Part shown: positions 18,301-26,446 of the stretch, piece by piece
How positions within the stretch are numbered: the first letter of the stretch is position 1
Layout: each line of letters starts with the position of its first letter
DNA from: Halorubrum vacuolatum
GTDB taxonomy: Archaea; Halobacteriota; Halobacteria; Halobacteriales; Haloferacaceae
Assembly (NCBI RefSeq): GCF_900188065.1
Contig: NZ_FZNQ01000001.1
Location: 124,001-188,000 of the forward strand
Reading direction: 5' to 3'
DNA: 64,000 bases
Program-made: the position numbers and the translations under genes
The notes under the pieces: generated by a model
Databases searched by the model: none
Told to the model about the DNA's origin: nothing
What the model saw: the letters and a program-made list of their open reading frames with translations, nothing else

Positions 18301-21300
18301 CCGGTCTACGGGTCGTGGGCACCGTTGCCCGACACCCGGATCGGCGCTGGCGGCGCGCCGAGCGACGACGGCACCCCGCCGGTCGCGAACACGAAGCTCC
18401 GCCTCTGGTCGGTCAACCCGTACGACTACGGGCGTGATACGGGCGGCGCGTGGGAGGAAGGGATCGACCGGCTTCTCGGCTCCTATCCCTGCTACGGCGA
18501 CGGGCGGTGTTTCCCGCTTGCGGGCACCGCCATCGGCGAGGAACTCACCCGCGAGCTGGAGGGCGAGGAGTTCGACGGCGAGCGGATCACCCACGAGGAC
18601 GACGGATGGCCGCAGTTCCTCCGGGAGGTCGACGAACTCGACGCGCCCCCGGAGGTATCCCCGGCCGAAACCGAGGCGGGTTTCATCGAGGCGCTGCGCT
18701 ATCTCGGGCCGAACAGGAAACACGATCCCGAGGACCTGACGGAAGTCGTCGTTGGCCTCGACGGATACAGGCGGTCGGTCGAGCTGACCCTCGTCGTCAG
18801 CCGAGGAAACACCCGCCTGTCGGCGACGGCGCTCGGGTATGAGGGCGAGAGAAAGGGAAGCACCCCGATCGATACCCGTGATATCCGGTCGGCCCCCGAA
18901 TTTCTCACCGGCTCGGTGGAGGAGGAGGCCTTCCGGGAGGTCGAGGTCGATCCGCCGACGTCGGCTCCCTTCGAGCGACGGACGGTGACGTTCACCGCGG
19001 ACGGGGGGATCAGCCACGTCCTGATCCGCTCGACCGGGGCGTTTGGCATCGTCGAGGTGTGTGAGGCGACGGTCCCGATCGATGCGCTGGGTGCCGACGG
19101 GGTAGAGGGTCCCGCTCACGTCCGCGATGAACTCGTGCGCTGGTCCGAGGAGCCGACCGTGCTCGAACCAAACGAGCGCTATCGGCTCGTGATCGACACC
19201 GTCGCCGAGGCCCGGGGGATCGACGGGGAGCCGCTTTCGGAGTTCGAACACCGCTGGCCCGACGGGGACGGGACGATGACCGAAATGGCGTACTTCGAGA
19301 CCACCGGCCCGCCGGCGCTCGCCGACGTGAGCCCGCCGTTCGGGGCCGACGACCAGGAGGAGGGTGGCTCGGACGCGTTCGGGACGCTCGAACGATACGT
19401 CGAGTCCACGGTCCCGGAAAGCGTCGTCGCCGACGGCGAACGGCCGAGCGTCCCCCGGCCGGTGTATCGCGGCTACGACGTCGGCGTCCGGTTCGCCGAG
19501 GCATACGTGGAGTCGCTGTACGCCATGGCGCGGCGTGACCTCCGATTGCAGCTGTACGACGAGGACGACCGGCCGGTTCGGGACGTCGACGGACGGCTCG
19601 GAACGGCGCGAAACCCGTGGGCAAAGGCGGGGACACACGCGCTCGAACGCCACGATCGGACGTGGCTCTCGCGCGTCGCGGAGGCCTGCGGCGGCATCGA
19701 GGAGGAGACGCTCCCCTACGAGGACGTCCTCGCGGACGACGACCCTCGATGCGTGCTCGATCCGGACACGACCTACGAGGCGCGACTCGTCCCGGCGCTC
19801 ATCCGGGAACCGTTCGATACCGACGGGGACCGCTGGAGCGGCGGCGACGGAGAAGCCATGGTGACACACGTCGGTCACGACGGTGCGTCGGGCGAAAGCG
19901 CCTCGGTCGTCTCCGAGGATACAGACGCCGACGAGGCCGTCGTGACGCTCGAAGCGCTTGAGGAGGGCGACCTCGACGACATCACCCCGGAAAGCGACAC
20001 CGTTCGGTTCCGGGGCGACAAACGGCGTGCGGACGGGACGTACGTCATCACGGCCGTCGACGAGGACGACGATGCGACGGTGACGCTCGACGGCGTACCC
20101 GACCTCGCGGACGACGACCGGACGTGGCGGGTGGCTCCGACCGGCCACCTTCGGATCGACGACGGTGACGGAACCGTCGACGTGACCATATCCCTCGAGT
20201 CGGCTCCGGGATCGACGGCCCCCACTACATGGGACGACTACGTGCTTCGCACGAACGTCCGGTTCACGGACGCGGCCGAGGGGGTCGCCGGCGCGGTGGT
20301 ACGGTATGACCCCGACGCTGGGACCGGCTATCGGTTCGAGATCGACGCGGACGACGACGAATACCGGCTGATTCGGATCGACGCGGACGCCTCGGAGACG
20401 TTGAAGACCGAGCCGTCCCCGTCGATCGAGGCGGGGATGGACGCCGATATCCGGATGCAGGTCATCGGCGGCACGATCGACGTCTTCGTCGACGACGAGC
20501 CGACGATGTCCGTCATCGAGGCGGAGCCGCTTCCCGCGGGCACGGTCGGGATCCATGCGATGGACGTCCCGAGGATCGACGTCGCCGAGGTGTTCGTCGA
20601 GGACTTCCGAACCGGCGGTGCGAGTCCCGTCGCCTACCGGTTCCCGTTCACCACGTCGCGGTTTTCGAACTTCGTCCACCAGCTCCACAGCTTTCCGGAC
20701 ACCGCGTGGACCGCCGATGGCGGGGCCCTCGCCGCGATGCTCGACGGGGACGACGACGTGCCGGACGTGACGGCGGCGGCAACGTCGCTGCCCGCGGACG
20801 ATCCGGAGCCACCCGGGGGGATGGAGGCGCGGGCGTACGACGCCGTGGAGGAGGCGCTCGCGCCCGGGGTGACGCCACCCGTCGACGGCCTCGATGCGAC
20901 GTGGCTGACGGCGGACGACGGGCCGGTCGGCCTGCTCGTCCGGTCCCCGGAGCCGATAGATTGGGACCGGACCACCGGAGAACTCGGCTGTGCGGCCGAG
21001 CCGCTGTCAGCGCCACAGCCGCCGGAGGTGACGAAGGTTACCGAGGTCCGGTTCGAGGGCGAAAACGACGGGGGGACGGGGTCGACCGACGGCTCCGTGG
21101 AGGTACTCTTGGACCGGCGGATAACGCCGGAGGGGTACGTCCTCGAACGCCGGCTGCCCGGTGGTCGGGGCTTTGCGCCCGACCCCATGGGTGACGGGTT
21201 CGAGGAGCGGTTCCCCGAGACGTTCGAGGGCGACGTCTATCGACAGATCCCCGGCCCCGAACCCGGCGAACTGCCCGATATCCCGTTCCCACAGGACCTG

Positions 21301-23280
21301 ATCGAGTGGGACGGGGACGAGCCGCTCGTGCCGGGGCGCGAGGATCCGATACTCGAGGAGGAGGAAAGCGAAGAGCAGTTGACCGAGGTCGAACCGATCG
21401 ACGACGACCGGATATCCGGGCTCGCGGCGCGCGTGTCCGAGACGTTCGACCGGTACGACATCGACGTGTCGGTTTCGGAGGACGATCCGCTGACGGCGCT
21501 GGAGGCCACCACCGTCGACGACGAGCTCGTGGCCGACCTCGATCTCAGCGGCGAGGAGTACGAGCTGCTCGAACGGCAGGCCGCCCGCATGGCCGACCGC
21601 ACCACGATCGATGCCACGTCGGGGACGACGGTCAGGACGGTGGACGGCGCGGAGCGAACGGTGGACGGCGCGGAGCGAACCGTCGACCTTGAGCGCCTCG
21701 CGGCCGTCACGTCGGAGGGGGCCACAGCCGGCGATCCGGACGCGGAGTGGTTCATCGATGAGGACGGTCTGTCGGCGGAGACCGAGGGGTGGACCGGTTT
21801 CGTCCGCCCCGCGGGGACGACCCCGACCGTCTGGGAGACGACGGTCGCGCTCGGATCGTCGGCCACCGCCGGACTGCTGTTCCGCGTGCGCGATGAGACC
21901 CATTACCTCGCCGCGGTGCTCTCCACCGGCGACGAACGTGTGTCGCTGCGACGCCGAGACGGCGACGGCGCCGAGACGGTACGGGAGGTGCCGCTCCCGG
22001 ATCGAGACGGTGCCGACGAGGCCGATGAGAACGGTGCCGACGAGGACGGGACACGCGCTTCCGAATACACCCTTCGCGTTCGTGCGGACAGCACGACCCT
22101 CTGGGTGAGCGTCGACGACGTCCCGCTTTTCGGCGTCGAAGACACGTTCCTCGAGGGCGACGCCGCGGGCGTGTTCACGGACGGGGACGACGCGACGTTC
22201 ACGTCGCTGTCGGCCAACGACGACGCCGACGTCGGGCGGCTGTTGAAGGACGCCTTCACGGCGGACGACCCGGTCGATTCGGAGTACGTCTCCGGCGAGG
22301 AGACGGTCGGCGACTGGCGGGTGGTCGATGAACCGCCCTACACGATCCGGCACTCGATGTGGCGCACCCGCGATGGGACCTTGGAGCAGGTGAGCAACCT
22401 CTACGGCTTCGTCGGCAACCGGTATCGCGAGCCCGGAACCTACGCCGTGACCGGCGACGAGAACTGGAGCGATTACCGGGTCGCCGTTCGGCTTCGATCC
22501 GAGGACGACGACGCCATCGGCGTCATCGTCAGATACCGCGGCGACGGGGAGTACTACCGCTTCTCGATGGATCACGAGCGGAAATATCGCCGACTCGTCC
22601 GACGCTCCGGCGGGACGACCACGGTGCTCTGGGAGGACGACGAACGCTACGAGCTCGGCCGCGAGTACCTCCTCACGATCGACTGTGTCGGCGACCGGAT
22701 CGTCGGCCATCTCGACGGCGAACGGCTGTTTTCGGTGACCGATCCCGTGATCGACACCGGGAAGATCGGCGTCTATTGCCGGGCGAACGTGGGCGCCCGG
22801 TTCGAGGACGTACGCGTCACCGCCCCCGGGGGCGGATGGGTCCCATACCACGTCTTCGAGGCCGACGTCGCGTTCCCCGCGGGATCCCGGATCCGGGTCG
22901 CCGACGATCCGCCGGCGGACGACGCGCTTCCGGTCGGCGTCTACGGCCGTGAACGAAACGGCGCCGACGCCGGTCAGCTCCCGGAGACGCCGACCGACTT
23001 CCGGATCCGCGACCCGACCGGTGCGATCGGCCATCGTCGCGTGTTCCTCCCGGAGGAGGCGTATGAGCCGTGTGCCGACGTGCCCGTCCTCCGCAACACG
23101 GACGGGACGGGACTGTTCCTCCTCACGGCGGGGCTCCCGAGCGACACGACGGCGACCCGGCTCTCGATGACCTATCGCAGGGCGCTCGAGGACGACGTGC
23201 TGACGCAGCACGGAAGCGACGAACCGGAGACGACCGGCGTCACCGTTCGTGTCCCAGCGGACGGCGACGAGGGGGAGTGA
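15331..23280 (+). CDS. giant beta-rich protein B with three LamG-like modules, function unknown
   Basis: A protein of 2,649 residues from the ATG at 15331, which has a GGGGGTG ribosome-binding site just upstream; an in-frame GTG at 15325 overlaps the stop of gene A. No signal peptide or membrane anchor is visible. Residues about 1-850 form a continuous series of beta-strand repeats. They alternate hydrophobic and acidic residues, with sheets such as GGFGFGAGVNIGTSSDNGFA and SADGYFMLNADRVATGARVG. These recall the long beta-repeat DUF6603 proteins of bacteria, though this is by eye. Around residue 1050 there is a two-cysteine motif, SYPCYGDGRCFPL. Three concanavalin/LamG-like modules occur at about 1636-1764, 2135-2297 and 2304-2500, each with a 'GV..R......Y.F.....D..Y.L.R' core. 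A heptad repeat DGAERTV sits near residue 2105. Carbohydrate or surface binding is plausible but unproven. Confidence 0.85.
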   Translation: MGATQTTAEPVDEWIEDQLQDMTDVPADTLPEFLGNVAIDDADVSDDVASATLVIDGYPSLSVPGSAGVEFFLGEPEVSTAEIDVSLVLETEWALAIEGIELTARVDNGVLRPAPADDGTRADHVEFTTEVDITLDHTWEFGIEGFEGVDMTPAEIAKTGILIEASDIVLDVSPTELSPAIADHDEFDDAYVDEGFVGLFIGDASVSFPESWPLPAELTLQGATIGSGGFSGVIAYEPADLTFDDTTNEYTGEAAATLGDFSFGIDAVQVEFVQTALSTCSVSGELFLPYVDQRVAVDLGFDMEGRLAVELTDLIDADEPTDGPSGDLVTIEVAEAFALDVDGFGIVVSAETFALSVSGTVRPLFDAVDLPDVEVDDLTINDDGTVDYDDSWIDVPDQGATELEGIELEVSKFAVGTRDDGWRYLAFSGAISIVEGIPAGASADGLRVAWDPSGENDPTVSFDGIGIEFTIPDTLAFKGTVAYDGENGKYYGDIDLDLIALDTSISATLIVGEEKDASGQWFTYLGVSIDASLPVGIPLFSTGLSIYGMGALYAHNMEPDRGDKEWYALSGEKEESWYHAGNEPGVDDLNNQWAAKRGGFGFGAGVNIGTSSDNGFALTSDLLLVIAFPGPVIMLEGRADLLSPGEEIDSEGSLRTLAVLDGDAGDLTFGIDAQYTKASENTTLIDIRAGVEAYYDFTDPSAWYLNLGRRDPEDDRVRAELLVFSADGYFMLNADRVATGARVGYGEDFSFGPLAVDFEAFIEGHVLVSWQPTHFSGAVELYGAIELSAFGIGASITASAALAAEAIDPFHVHGEVSVELGTPWPLPDPEATVSLEWGPTPEPPEVPAPLSGVALGHERVTTRWPLPRAGQVDEVGDGAYTEALLEPDYATADAGGERLLGYDGDLPSPPEDDDKGPADPPRVPPDVRPELTFTTGVVDDGDVGVNASTSDAWTVIGDPEDGGPVEARYLLQDVSLQRWSESEDSYVDEGPVYGSWAPLPDTRIGAGGAPSDDGTPPVANTKLRLWSVNPYDYGRDTGGAWEEGIDRLLGSYPCYGDGRCFPLAGTAIGEELTRELEGEEFDGERITHEDDGWPQFLREVDELDAPPEVSPAETEAGFIEALRYLGPNRKHDPEDLTEVVVGLDGYRRSVELTLVVSRGNTRLSATALGYEGERKGSTPIDTRDIRSAPEFLTGSVEEEAFREVEVDPPTSAPFERRTVTFTADGGISHVLIRSTGAFGIVEVCEATVPIDALGADGVEGPAHVRDELVRWSEEPTVLEPNERYRLVIDTVAEARGIDGEPLSEFEHRWPDGDGTMTEMAYFETTGPPALADVSPPFGADDQEEGGSDAFGTLERYVESTVPESVVADGERPSVPRPVYRGYDVGVRFAEAYVESLYAMARRDLRLQLYDEDDRPVRDVDGRLGTARNPWAKAGTHALERHDRTWLSRVAEACGGIEEETLPYEDVLADDDPRCVLDPDTTYEARLVPALIREPFDTDGDRWSGGDGEAMVTHVGHDGASGESASVVSEDTDADEAVVTLEALEEGDLDDITPESDTVRFRGDKRRADGTYVITAVDEDDDATVTLDGVPDLADDDRTWRVAPTGHLRIDDGDGTVDVTISLESAPGSTAPTTWDDYVLRTNVRFTDAAEGVAGAVVRYDPDAGTGYRFEIDADDDEYRLIRIDADASETLKTEPSPSIEAGMDADIRMQVIGGTIDVFVDDEPTMSVIEAEPLPAGTVGIHAMDVPRIDVAEVFVEDFRTGGASPVAYRFPFTTSRFSNFVHQLHSFPDTAWTADGGALAAMLDGDDDVPDVTAAATSLPADDPEPPGGMEARAYDAVEEALAPGVTPPVDGLDATWLTADDGPVGLLVRSPEPIDWDRTTGELGCAAEPLSAPQPPEVTKVTEVRFEGENDGGTGSTDGSVEVLLDRRITPEGYVLERRLPGGRGFAPDPMGDGFEERFPETFEGDVYRQIPGPEPGELPDIPFPQDLIEWDGDEPLVPGREDPILEEEESEEQLTEVEPIDDDRISGLAARVSETFDRYDIDVSVSEDDPLTALEATTVDDELVADLDLSGEEYELLERQAARMADRTTIDATSGTTVRTVDGAERTVDGAERTVDLERLAAVTSEGATAGDPDAEWFIDEDGLSAETEGWTGFVRPAGTTPTVWETTVALGSSATAGLLFRVRDETHYLAAVLSTGDERVSLRRRDGDGAETVREVPLPDRDGADEADENGADEDGTRASEYTLRVRADSTTLWVSVDDVPLFGVEDTFLEGDAAGVFTDGDDATFTSLSANDDADVGRLLKDAFTADDPVDSEYVSGEETVGDWRVVDEPPYTIRHSMWRTRDGTLEQVSNLYGFVGNRYREPGTYAVTGDENWSDYRVAVRLRSEDDDAIGVIVRYRGDGEYYRFSMDHERKYRRLVRRSGGTTTVLWEDDERYELGREYLLTIDCVGDRIVGHLDGERLFSVTDPVIDTGKIGVYCRANVGARFEDVRVTAPGGGWVPYHVFEADVAFPAGSRIRVADDPPADDALPVGVYGRERNGADAGQLPETPTDFRIRDPTGAIGHRRVFLPEEAYEPCADVPVLRNTDGTGLFLLTAGLPSDTTATRLSMTYRRALEDDVLTQHGSDEPETTGVTVRVPADGDEGE
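21640..21681 (+). repeat. in-frame 21-bp tandem duplication in giant gene B
   Basis: Two 21-bp units (21640-21660 and 21661-21681) differ by a single base at the end and encode VDGAERT twice. They lie in a linker between the coiled acidic segment and the second LamG-like module. Confidence 0.85.
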
Positions 23281-23368
23281 GTCGACGGCGGCGCAGGCCG
23301 TCCGCTTTCCTGTTGCATCAGTGCCCGAACACGACCGTTTGAAGCGTGTCGGAGCCGAGTGACCGCTC

Positions 23369-24034
23369 ATGAACGTCCTTCCCGATCACACCGCACGGTT
23401 TCTGGCGGCCACGGCCCCGGACCACACCCCGGTTCAAGCGGAGATGGCCGACCTCGCCGAGGAGTGGGACTTTCCGATCATCGGCGCGGAGGCGGGGGCG
23501 GTGCTCCGTCTGCTTGCCCGACTGACCGACGCCGAGCGCGTCTTCGAGTTCGGCTCCGGGTTCGGCTACTCCGCGACGTGGTTCCTCCGCGGCGGGGCCG
23601 AATCCGTCGTCTGTACCGAGTTCGACGAGGAGGAGGCCGAACGGGGCGTCACGTTCGCGACCGAGTACGGCTACGACGACGCCGTCACCTTCGAGATCGG
23701 CGACGCGATGGGGACGATCGAGCGCTACGACGGTCCCTTCGACATCGCCCTGATCGATCACCAGAAGTCCCGATACGTCGACGCGTTCGAGGCCGTGAGG
23801 CCGAAGCTCCGATCCGGCGGTGTCGTCATCGCGGACAACATCGCTTCCGGTCCGATCGACTTCGACGCCCTCGTGCGCCACGTCACCGACGGCGACCCCC
23901 TCCCTTCGGTCGATGACGACGCCCAAACCCACGGGATCGGGAGCTACGTCGATCACGTGACCGATGACCCAGCCGTGGAGACGGCGATCCTGCCGGTCGG
24001 GTCCGGGATCGCGGTGTCGACGGTCCGCGGGTGA
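23369..24034 (+). CDS. SAM-dependent O-methyltransferase-like protein
   Basis: A 221-residue class I methyltransferase. After a helical N-terminus (FPIIGAEAGAVLRLLARLTD), motif I is RVFEFGSGFGYSATWFL, the SAM-binding glycine loop. An acidic residue follows at the end of strand 2 (VVCTEFDEEEA), then the GDAMGTIERYDGPFDIALIDH strand-4 region and GGVVIADNIASG. The arrangement matches the O-methyltransferase family 3 (caffeoyl-CoA/catechol type), where the Asp of ALIDH and DN of IADN bind metal and substrate. The substrate is unknown. It follows the giant gene pair by 88 nt on the same strand, but its conserved sequence and the position before gatC suggest an independent gene. Confidence 0.85.
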   Translation: MNVLPDHTARFLAATAPDHTPVQAEMADLAEEWDFPIIGAEAGAVLRLLARLTDAERVFEFGSGFGYSATWFLRGGAESVVCTEFDEEEAERGVTFATEYGYDDAVTFEIGDAMGTIERYDGPFDIALIDHQKSRYVDAFEAVRPKLRSGGVVIADNIASGPIDFDALVRHVTDGDPLPSVDDDAQTHGIGSYVDHVTDDPAVETAILPVGSGIAVSTVRG

Positions 24035-24109
24035 CCCACGGGTGACCCGCAATCGACGGATGACCGCGCGTTCCGAAACCCTTACTCCCGGCCCGGAACA
24101 CCCTCGGGT

Positions 24110-24436
24110 ATGAGCGAAACGCCCGAATCCGACGCGGATACCGCGGACACCGCCGCCGCCGCGGCCGCCGCCGTCGACGCCGAGGAGGTCCGACACGTCG
24201 CCGAACTCGCCCGGGTGAACCTCGCTGACGACGAGGTCGACCGGTTCGCCGAGGAGTTCGCCGATATCCTCGACTCCTTTGCGGCCCTCGATGAGGTGCC
24301 GGAGACCGAGCGCGACGAGGATCTTATCAACGTGATGCGCGCCGATGAGGTCCGCGAGGGACTCACCCAGGAGGAGGCGCTCGCGAACGCCGCCGAGACC
24401 GAGGACGGCTTCTTCAAGGGACCGAAGGTGTCGTAG
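24110..24436 (+). CDS. gatC: Asp-tRNA(Asn)/Glu-tRNA(Gln) amidotransferase subunit C
   Basis: A 108-residue protein with an Ala/Asp-rich N-terminal extension of about 25 residues and then the GatC core: VDAEEVRHVAELARVNLADD, EFADILDSFAALDEVPE and a C-terminal tail VREGLTQEEALANAAETEDG. GatC wraps around GatA and stabilises its contact with GatB. The gene lies directly before gatA, with no base between its TAG and the gatA ATG. A TATA-like CCTTAC is centred about 27 nt before the ATG. gatB is not next to them, as is usual in haloarchaea. Confidence 0.95.
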   Translation: MSETPESDADTADTAAAAAAAVDAEEVRHVAELARVNLADDEVDRFAEEFADILDSFAALDEVPETERDEDLINVMRADEVREGLTQEEALANAAETEDGFFKGPKVS

Positions 24437-25717
24437 ATGGCAGTCGATCACAACGTCTTCATCACGGAGGAGTCGATCGAGGGCGAGACGGCGGGCCCGC
24501 TCGCCGGGAGGACGATCGCCGTGAAGGACAACCTCTCGACGGCCGGCGTGCGGACGACCTGCGGATCGGAGATGCTCGCCGACTACGTGCCACCCTACGA
24601 CGCGACCGCCGTGACGCGCGTGACGGACGCGGGTGCGACGATCGTCGGCAAGGCGAACATGGACGAGTTCGGGATGGGGACGACGACCGAGACCTCCGCG
24701 TTCGGCCCGACCCGAAACCCCGCCGATCCCGAACGGGTCCCCGGCGGCTCCTCCGGCGGCTCGGCGGCGGCGGTGGCCGCGGGCGAGGCCGACCTCGCGC
24801 TCGGCTCCGACACCGGCGGTTCCGTCCGCTGTCCGGCCGCGTTCTGTGGCGTCGTCGGGATCAAGCCGACCTACGGGCTCGTCTCCCGCTACGGGCTCGT
24901 CGCCTACGCGAACTCCCTCGAACAGATCGGCCCGATCGCGAACACCGTCGAGGACGCCGCGACCCTGCTCGACGTCATCGCCGGCCCGGACCCACACGAC
25001 GGAACGACCCGCGAGGCGGGTGCGGACTCGGACTACGCCGCGGCCGCCGACGGCGACGTGGACGGCATGACGATCGGGGTCGTTACCGAGCTCTTCGACG
25101 GGGCCGACGAGCGTGTCGTCGAGACGGTCGAGGCCGCCATCGCCGACCTCGAAGCCCGTGGCGCGGAAACCGTCGAGGTCTCGTTGCCCTCGCTCGAATA
25201 CGCGGTGCAGGCGTACTACGTGATCGCGATGAGCGAGGCCTCCTCGAACCTCGCACGGTTCGACGGGGTTCGATACGGCCACCGCGGCGAGAGCGACGGG
25301 AACTGGAACGAGTCGTTCGCGGAGACGCGCGAGGCGTTCGGCGCGGAGGTCAAACGGCGGATCCTGCTCGGGACCTACGCGCTTTCGGCGGGCTACCACG
25401 ACGCCTACTACGCGAAGGCGCAGGACGCCCGCGCGTGGATCAAAGCCGACTTCGATGACGCCTTCGAGTCGGTCGACGCCATCGCCTCGCCGACGATGCC
25501 CGTCCTCCCGTTCGAACTCGGCGAGAGCCTCGATGACCCGCTTCGGATGTACCTCGCGGACGCGAACACGACGCCCGTGAACCTCGCGAACCTCCCCGCG
25601 ATCTCCGTACCGGCCGGGACCGCCGACGGCCTCCCGGTCGGGCTGCAACTCGTCGGGCCGGCCTTCGGCGAGGAGACGATCGTCCGGGCGGCGAGCGCGG
25701 TCGAGGACGCCTTATAA
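24437..25717 (+). CDS. gatA: Asp-tRNA(Asn)/Glu-tRNA(Gln) amidotransferase subunit A
   Basis: A 426-residue amidase-signature protein that releases ammonia from glutamine for transamidation of mischarged Asp-tRNA(Asn) or Glu-tRNA(Gln). The catalytic Lys is in RTIAVKDNLSTAG. The cis-Ser and the nucleophilic Ser lie in PGGSSGGSAAAVAAG and GSDTGGSVRCPAAFCG, completing the Ser-Ser-Lys triad. GIKPTYGLVSRYGLVAYANS is the usual downstream block. It is shorter at the N-terminus than bacterial GatA (about 480), as typical for haloarchaea. Translation is likely coupled to gatC, as the genes abut. Confidence 0.96.
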   Translation: MAVDHNVFITEESIEGETAGPLAGRTIAVKDNLSTAGVRTTCGSEMLADYVPPYDATAVTRVTDAGATIVGKANMDEFGMGTTTETSAFGPTRNPADPERVPGGSSGGSAAAVAAGEADLALGSDTGGSVRCPAAFCGVVGIKPTYGLVSRYGLVAYANSLEQIGPIANTVEDAATLLDVIAGPDPHDGTTREAGADSDYAAAADGDVDGMTIGVVTELFDGADERVVETVEAAIADLEARGAETVEVSLPSLEYAVQAYYVIAMSEASSNLARFDGVRYGHRGESDGNWNESFAETREAFGAEVKRRILLGTYALSAGYHDAYYAKAQDARAWIKADFDDAFESVDAIASPTMPVLPFELGESLDDPLRMYLADANTTPVNLANLPAISVPAGTADGLPVGLQLVGPAFGEETIVRAASAVEDAL

Positions 25718-25771
25718 ACGGACGCCAACGACATTCGCAACGACCATACCGACCGACGTGAACGCGTACCT

Positions 25772-26278
25772 ATGGGGCTGACCGAAGAGGAGTTGGATCG
25801 ACTTGCCGACGTGGTTCGCCTTCAGCCGACGAAGAACGCGGAGTTGATCGAGGCGTGGGGCGTCGAGAGCGGGAGCGAGGTGCACTCGTATCTGGAGAAC
25901 CACTTAAAAGAGTACTACTATCGCGACGACGACAGCCTGATCCGTGCGACGGCGGAGGCGAACGACCTCGTCGACGTCGAACCCGGGATCGAAGCCGACG
26001 AGGTCGCCCGCGGCGGCGTTCCGAGCGTGATCCGGGTCCCGGAACTCGAAGCACGGGTGTTCGAGGTCGTCGCGGGCCCCGAGGATCGCTCGGAGTCCGT
26101 CGTCAGCGTCCTCACGAAGCTCCGTGAGACGTACGGCGTCGACCCCGAGGCCGGTGAGGTCCGCCGCGCCCTGCAGAGCCTCCGTCGAAAGAACGTCGTC
26201 GAGGTCGTCTATCGCACGGTGCCGACCTTCCGGTTGGCCGTCGAGCGCGACGACGTCGAGGTGGAGATCGCGGAGTGA
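25772..26278 (+). CDS. DUF5797 family HTH-like protein
   Basis: A 168-residue haloarchaea-specific protein. The start TEEELDRLADVVRLQPTKNA, then ELIEAWGVESGSEVHSYLEN and the short motif EYYYRDDDSLIRATAEANDL, match the DUF5797 family as I recall it. The N-terminal 60 residues look like a winged helix and residues 90-160 like a second helical domain (KLRETYGVDPEAGEVRRALQ). It probably binds DNA, but no target is known. It follows gatA closely on the same strand, and an array of 15-bp repeats begins directly after its stop. Confidence 0.7.
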   Translation: MGLTEEELDRLADVVRLQPTKNAELIEAWGVESGSEVHSYLENHLKEYYYRDDDSLIRATAEANDLVDVEPGIEADEVARGGVPSVIRVPELEARVFEVVAGPEDRSESVVSVLTKLRETYGVDPEAGEVRRALQSLRRKNVVEVVYRTVPTFRLAVERDDVEVEIAE

Positions 26279-26285
26279 GCGGAAA

Positions 26286-26393
26286 CGGATGACAGGGGGA
26301 CGGATGACGGGAGGACGGACGACGGGAGGACGGATGACAGGGGGACGGATGACGGGAGGACGGATGACAAGGGGACGGACGACGGGAGATCGG
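26286..26393 (+). repeat. 15-bp tandem repeat array, seven units
   Basis: Seven consecutive 15-bp units with the consensus CGGATGACRGGRGGA (one or two bases vary per unit) begin 8 bp after the DUF5797 stop. An A-rich promoter (GGTTTTAAAAGG at 26412-26423) follows at once, serving the next small gene. The unit length is a multiple of three but no sensible protein results. There are no spacers, so this is a minisatellite and not a CRISPR. Confidence 0.9.
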
Positions 26394-26411
26394 ACCGTCA
26401 CCGGACCCCAT

Positions 26412-26423
26412 CGGTTTTAAAAG
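26412..26423 (+). promoter_or_regulatory. TATA box of the small gene at 26447
   Basis: GGTTTTAAAAGG is centred about 29 nt before the ATG at 26447, as in leaderless haloarchaeal promoters. This distance also supports ATG 26447 over the in-frame GTG at 26441. Confidence 0.6.
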
Positions 26424-26446
26424 GCTCCGGGCGATACGGAGTGTAT

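Noticed and set aside
17671-20688. A 1,005-codon open frame on the minus strand inside giant gene B, and similar long antisense frames elsewhere (for example 21007-23370 and 12638-14206)
   Set aside because: G/C-rich third codon positions leave antisense frames open. These peptides are Arg/Val/Gly-rich with no domain, the usual look of shadows in high-G+C haloarchaeal DNA.
10355-23280. Extracellular contractile injection system or provirus encoding the giant pair
   Set aside because: No sheath, tube, baseplate, AAA ATPase, portal, capsid or integrase gene is in the window. The particle-related idea is kept only as a question in the findings.
10355-23280. Giant proteins as ArtA substrates
   Set aside because: Neither has a signal peptide or a C-terminal PGF motif plus hydrophobic segment.
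26286-26393. CRISPR array at 26.3 kb or 54.8 kb
   Set aside because: Units are directly adjacent with no unique spacers, and no cas genes are present.
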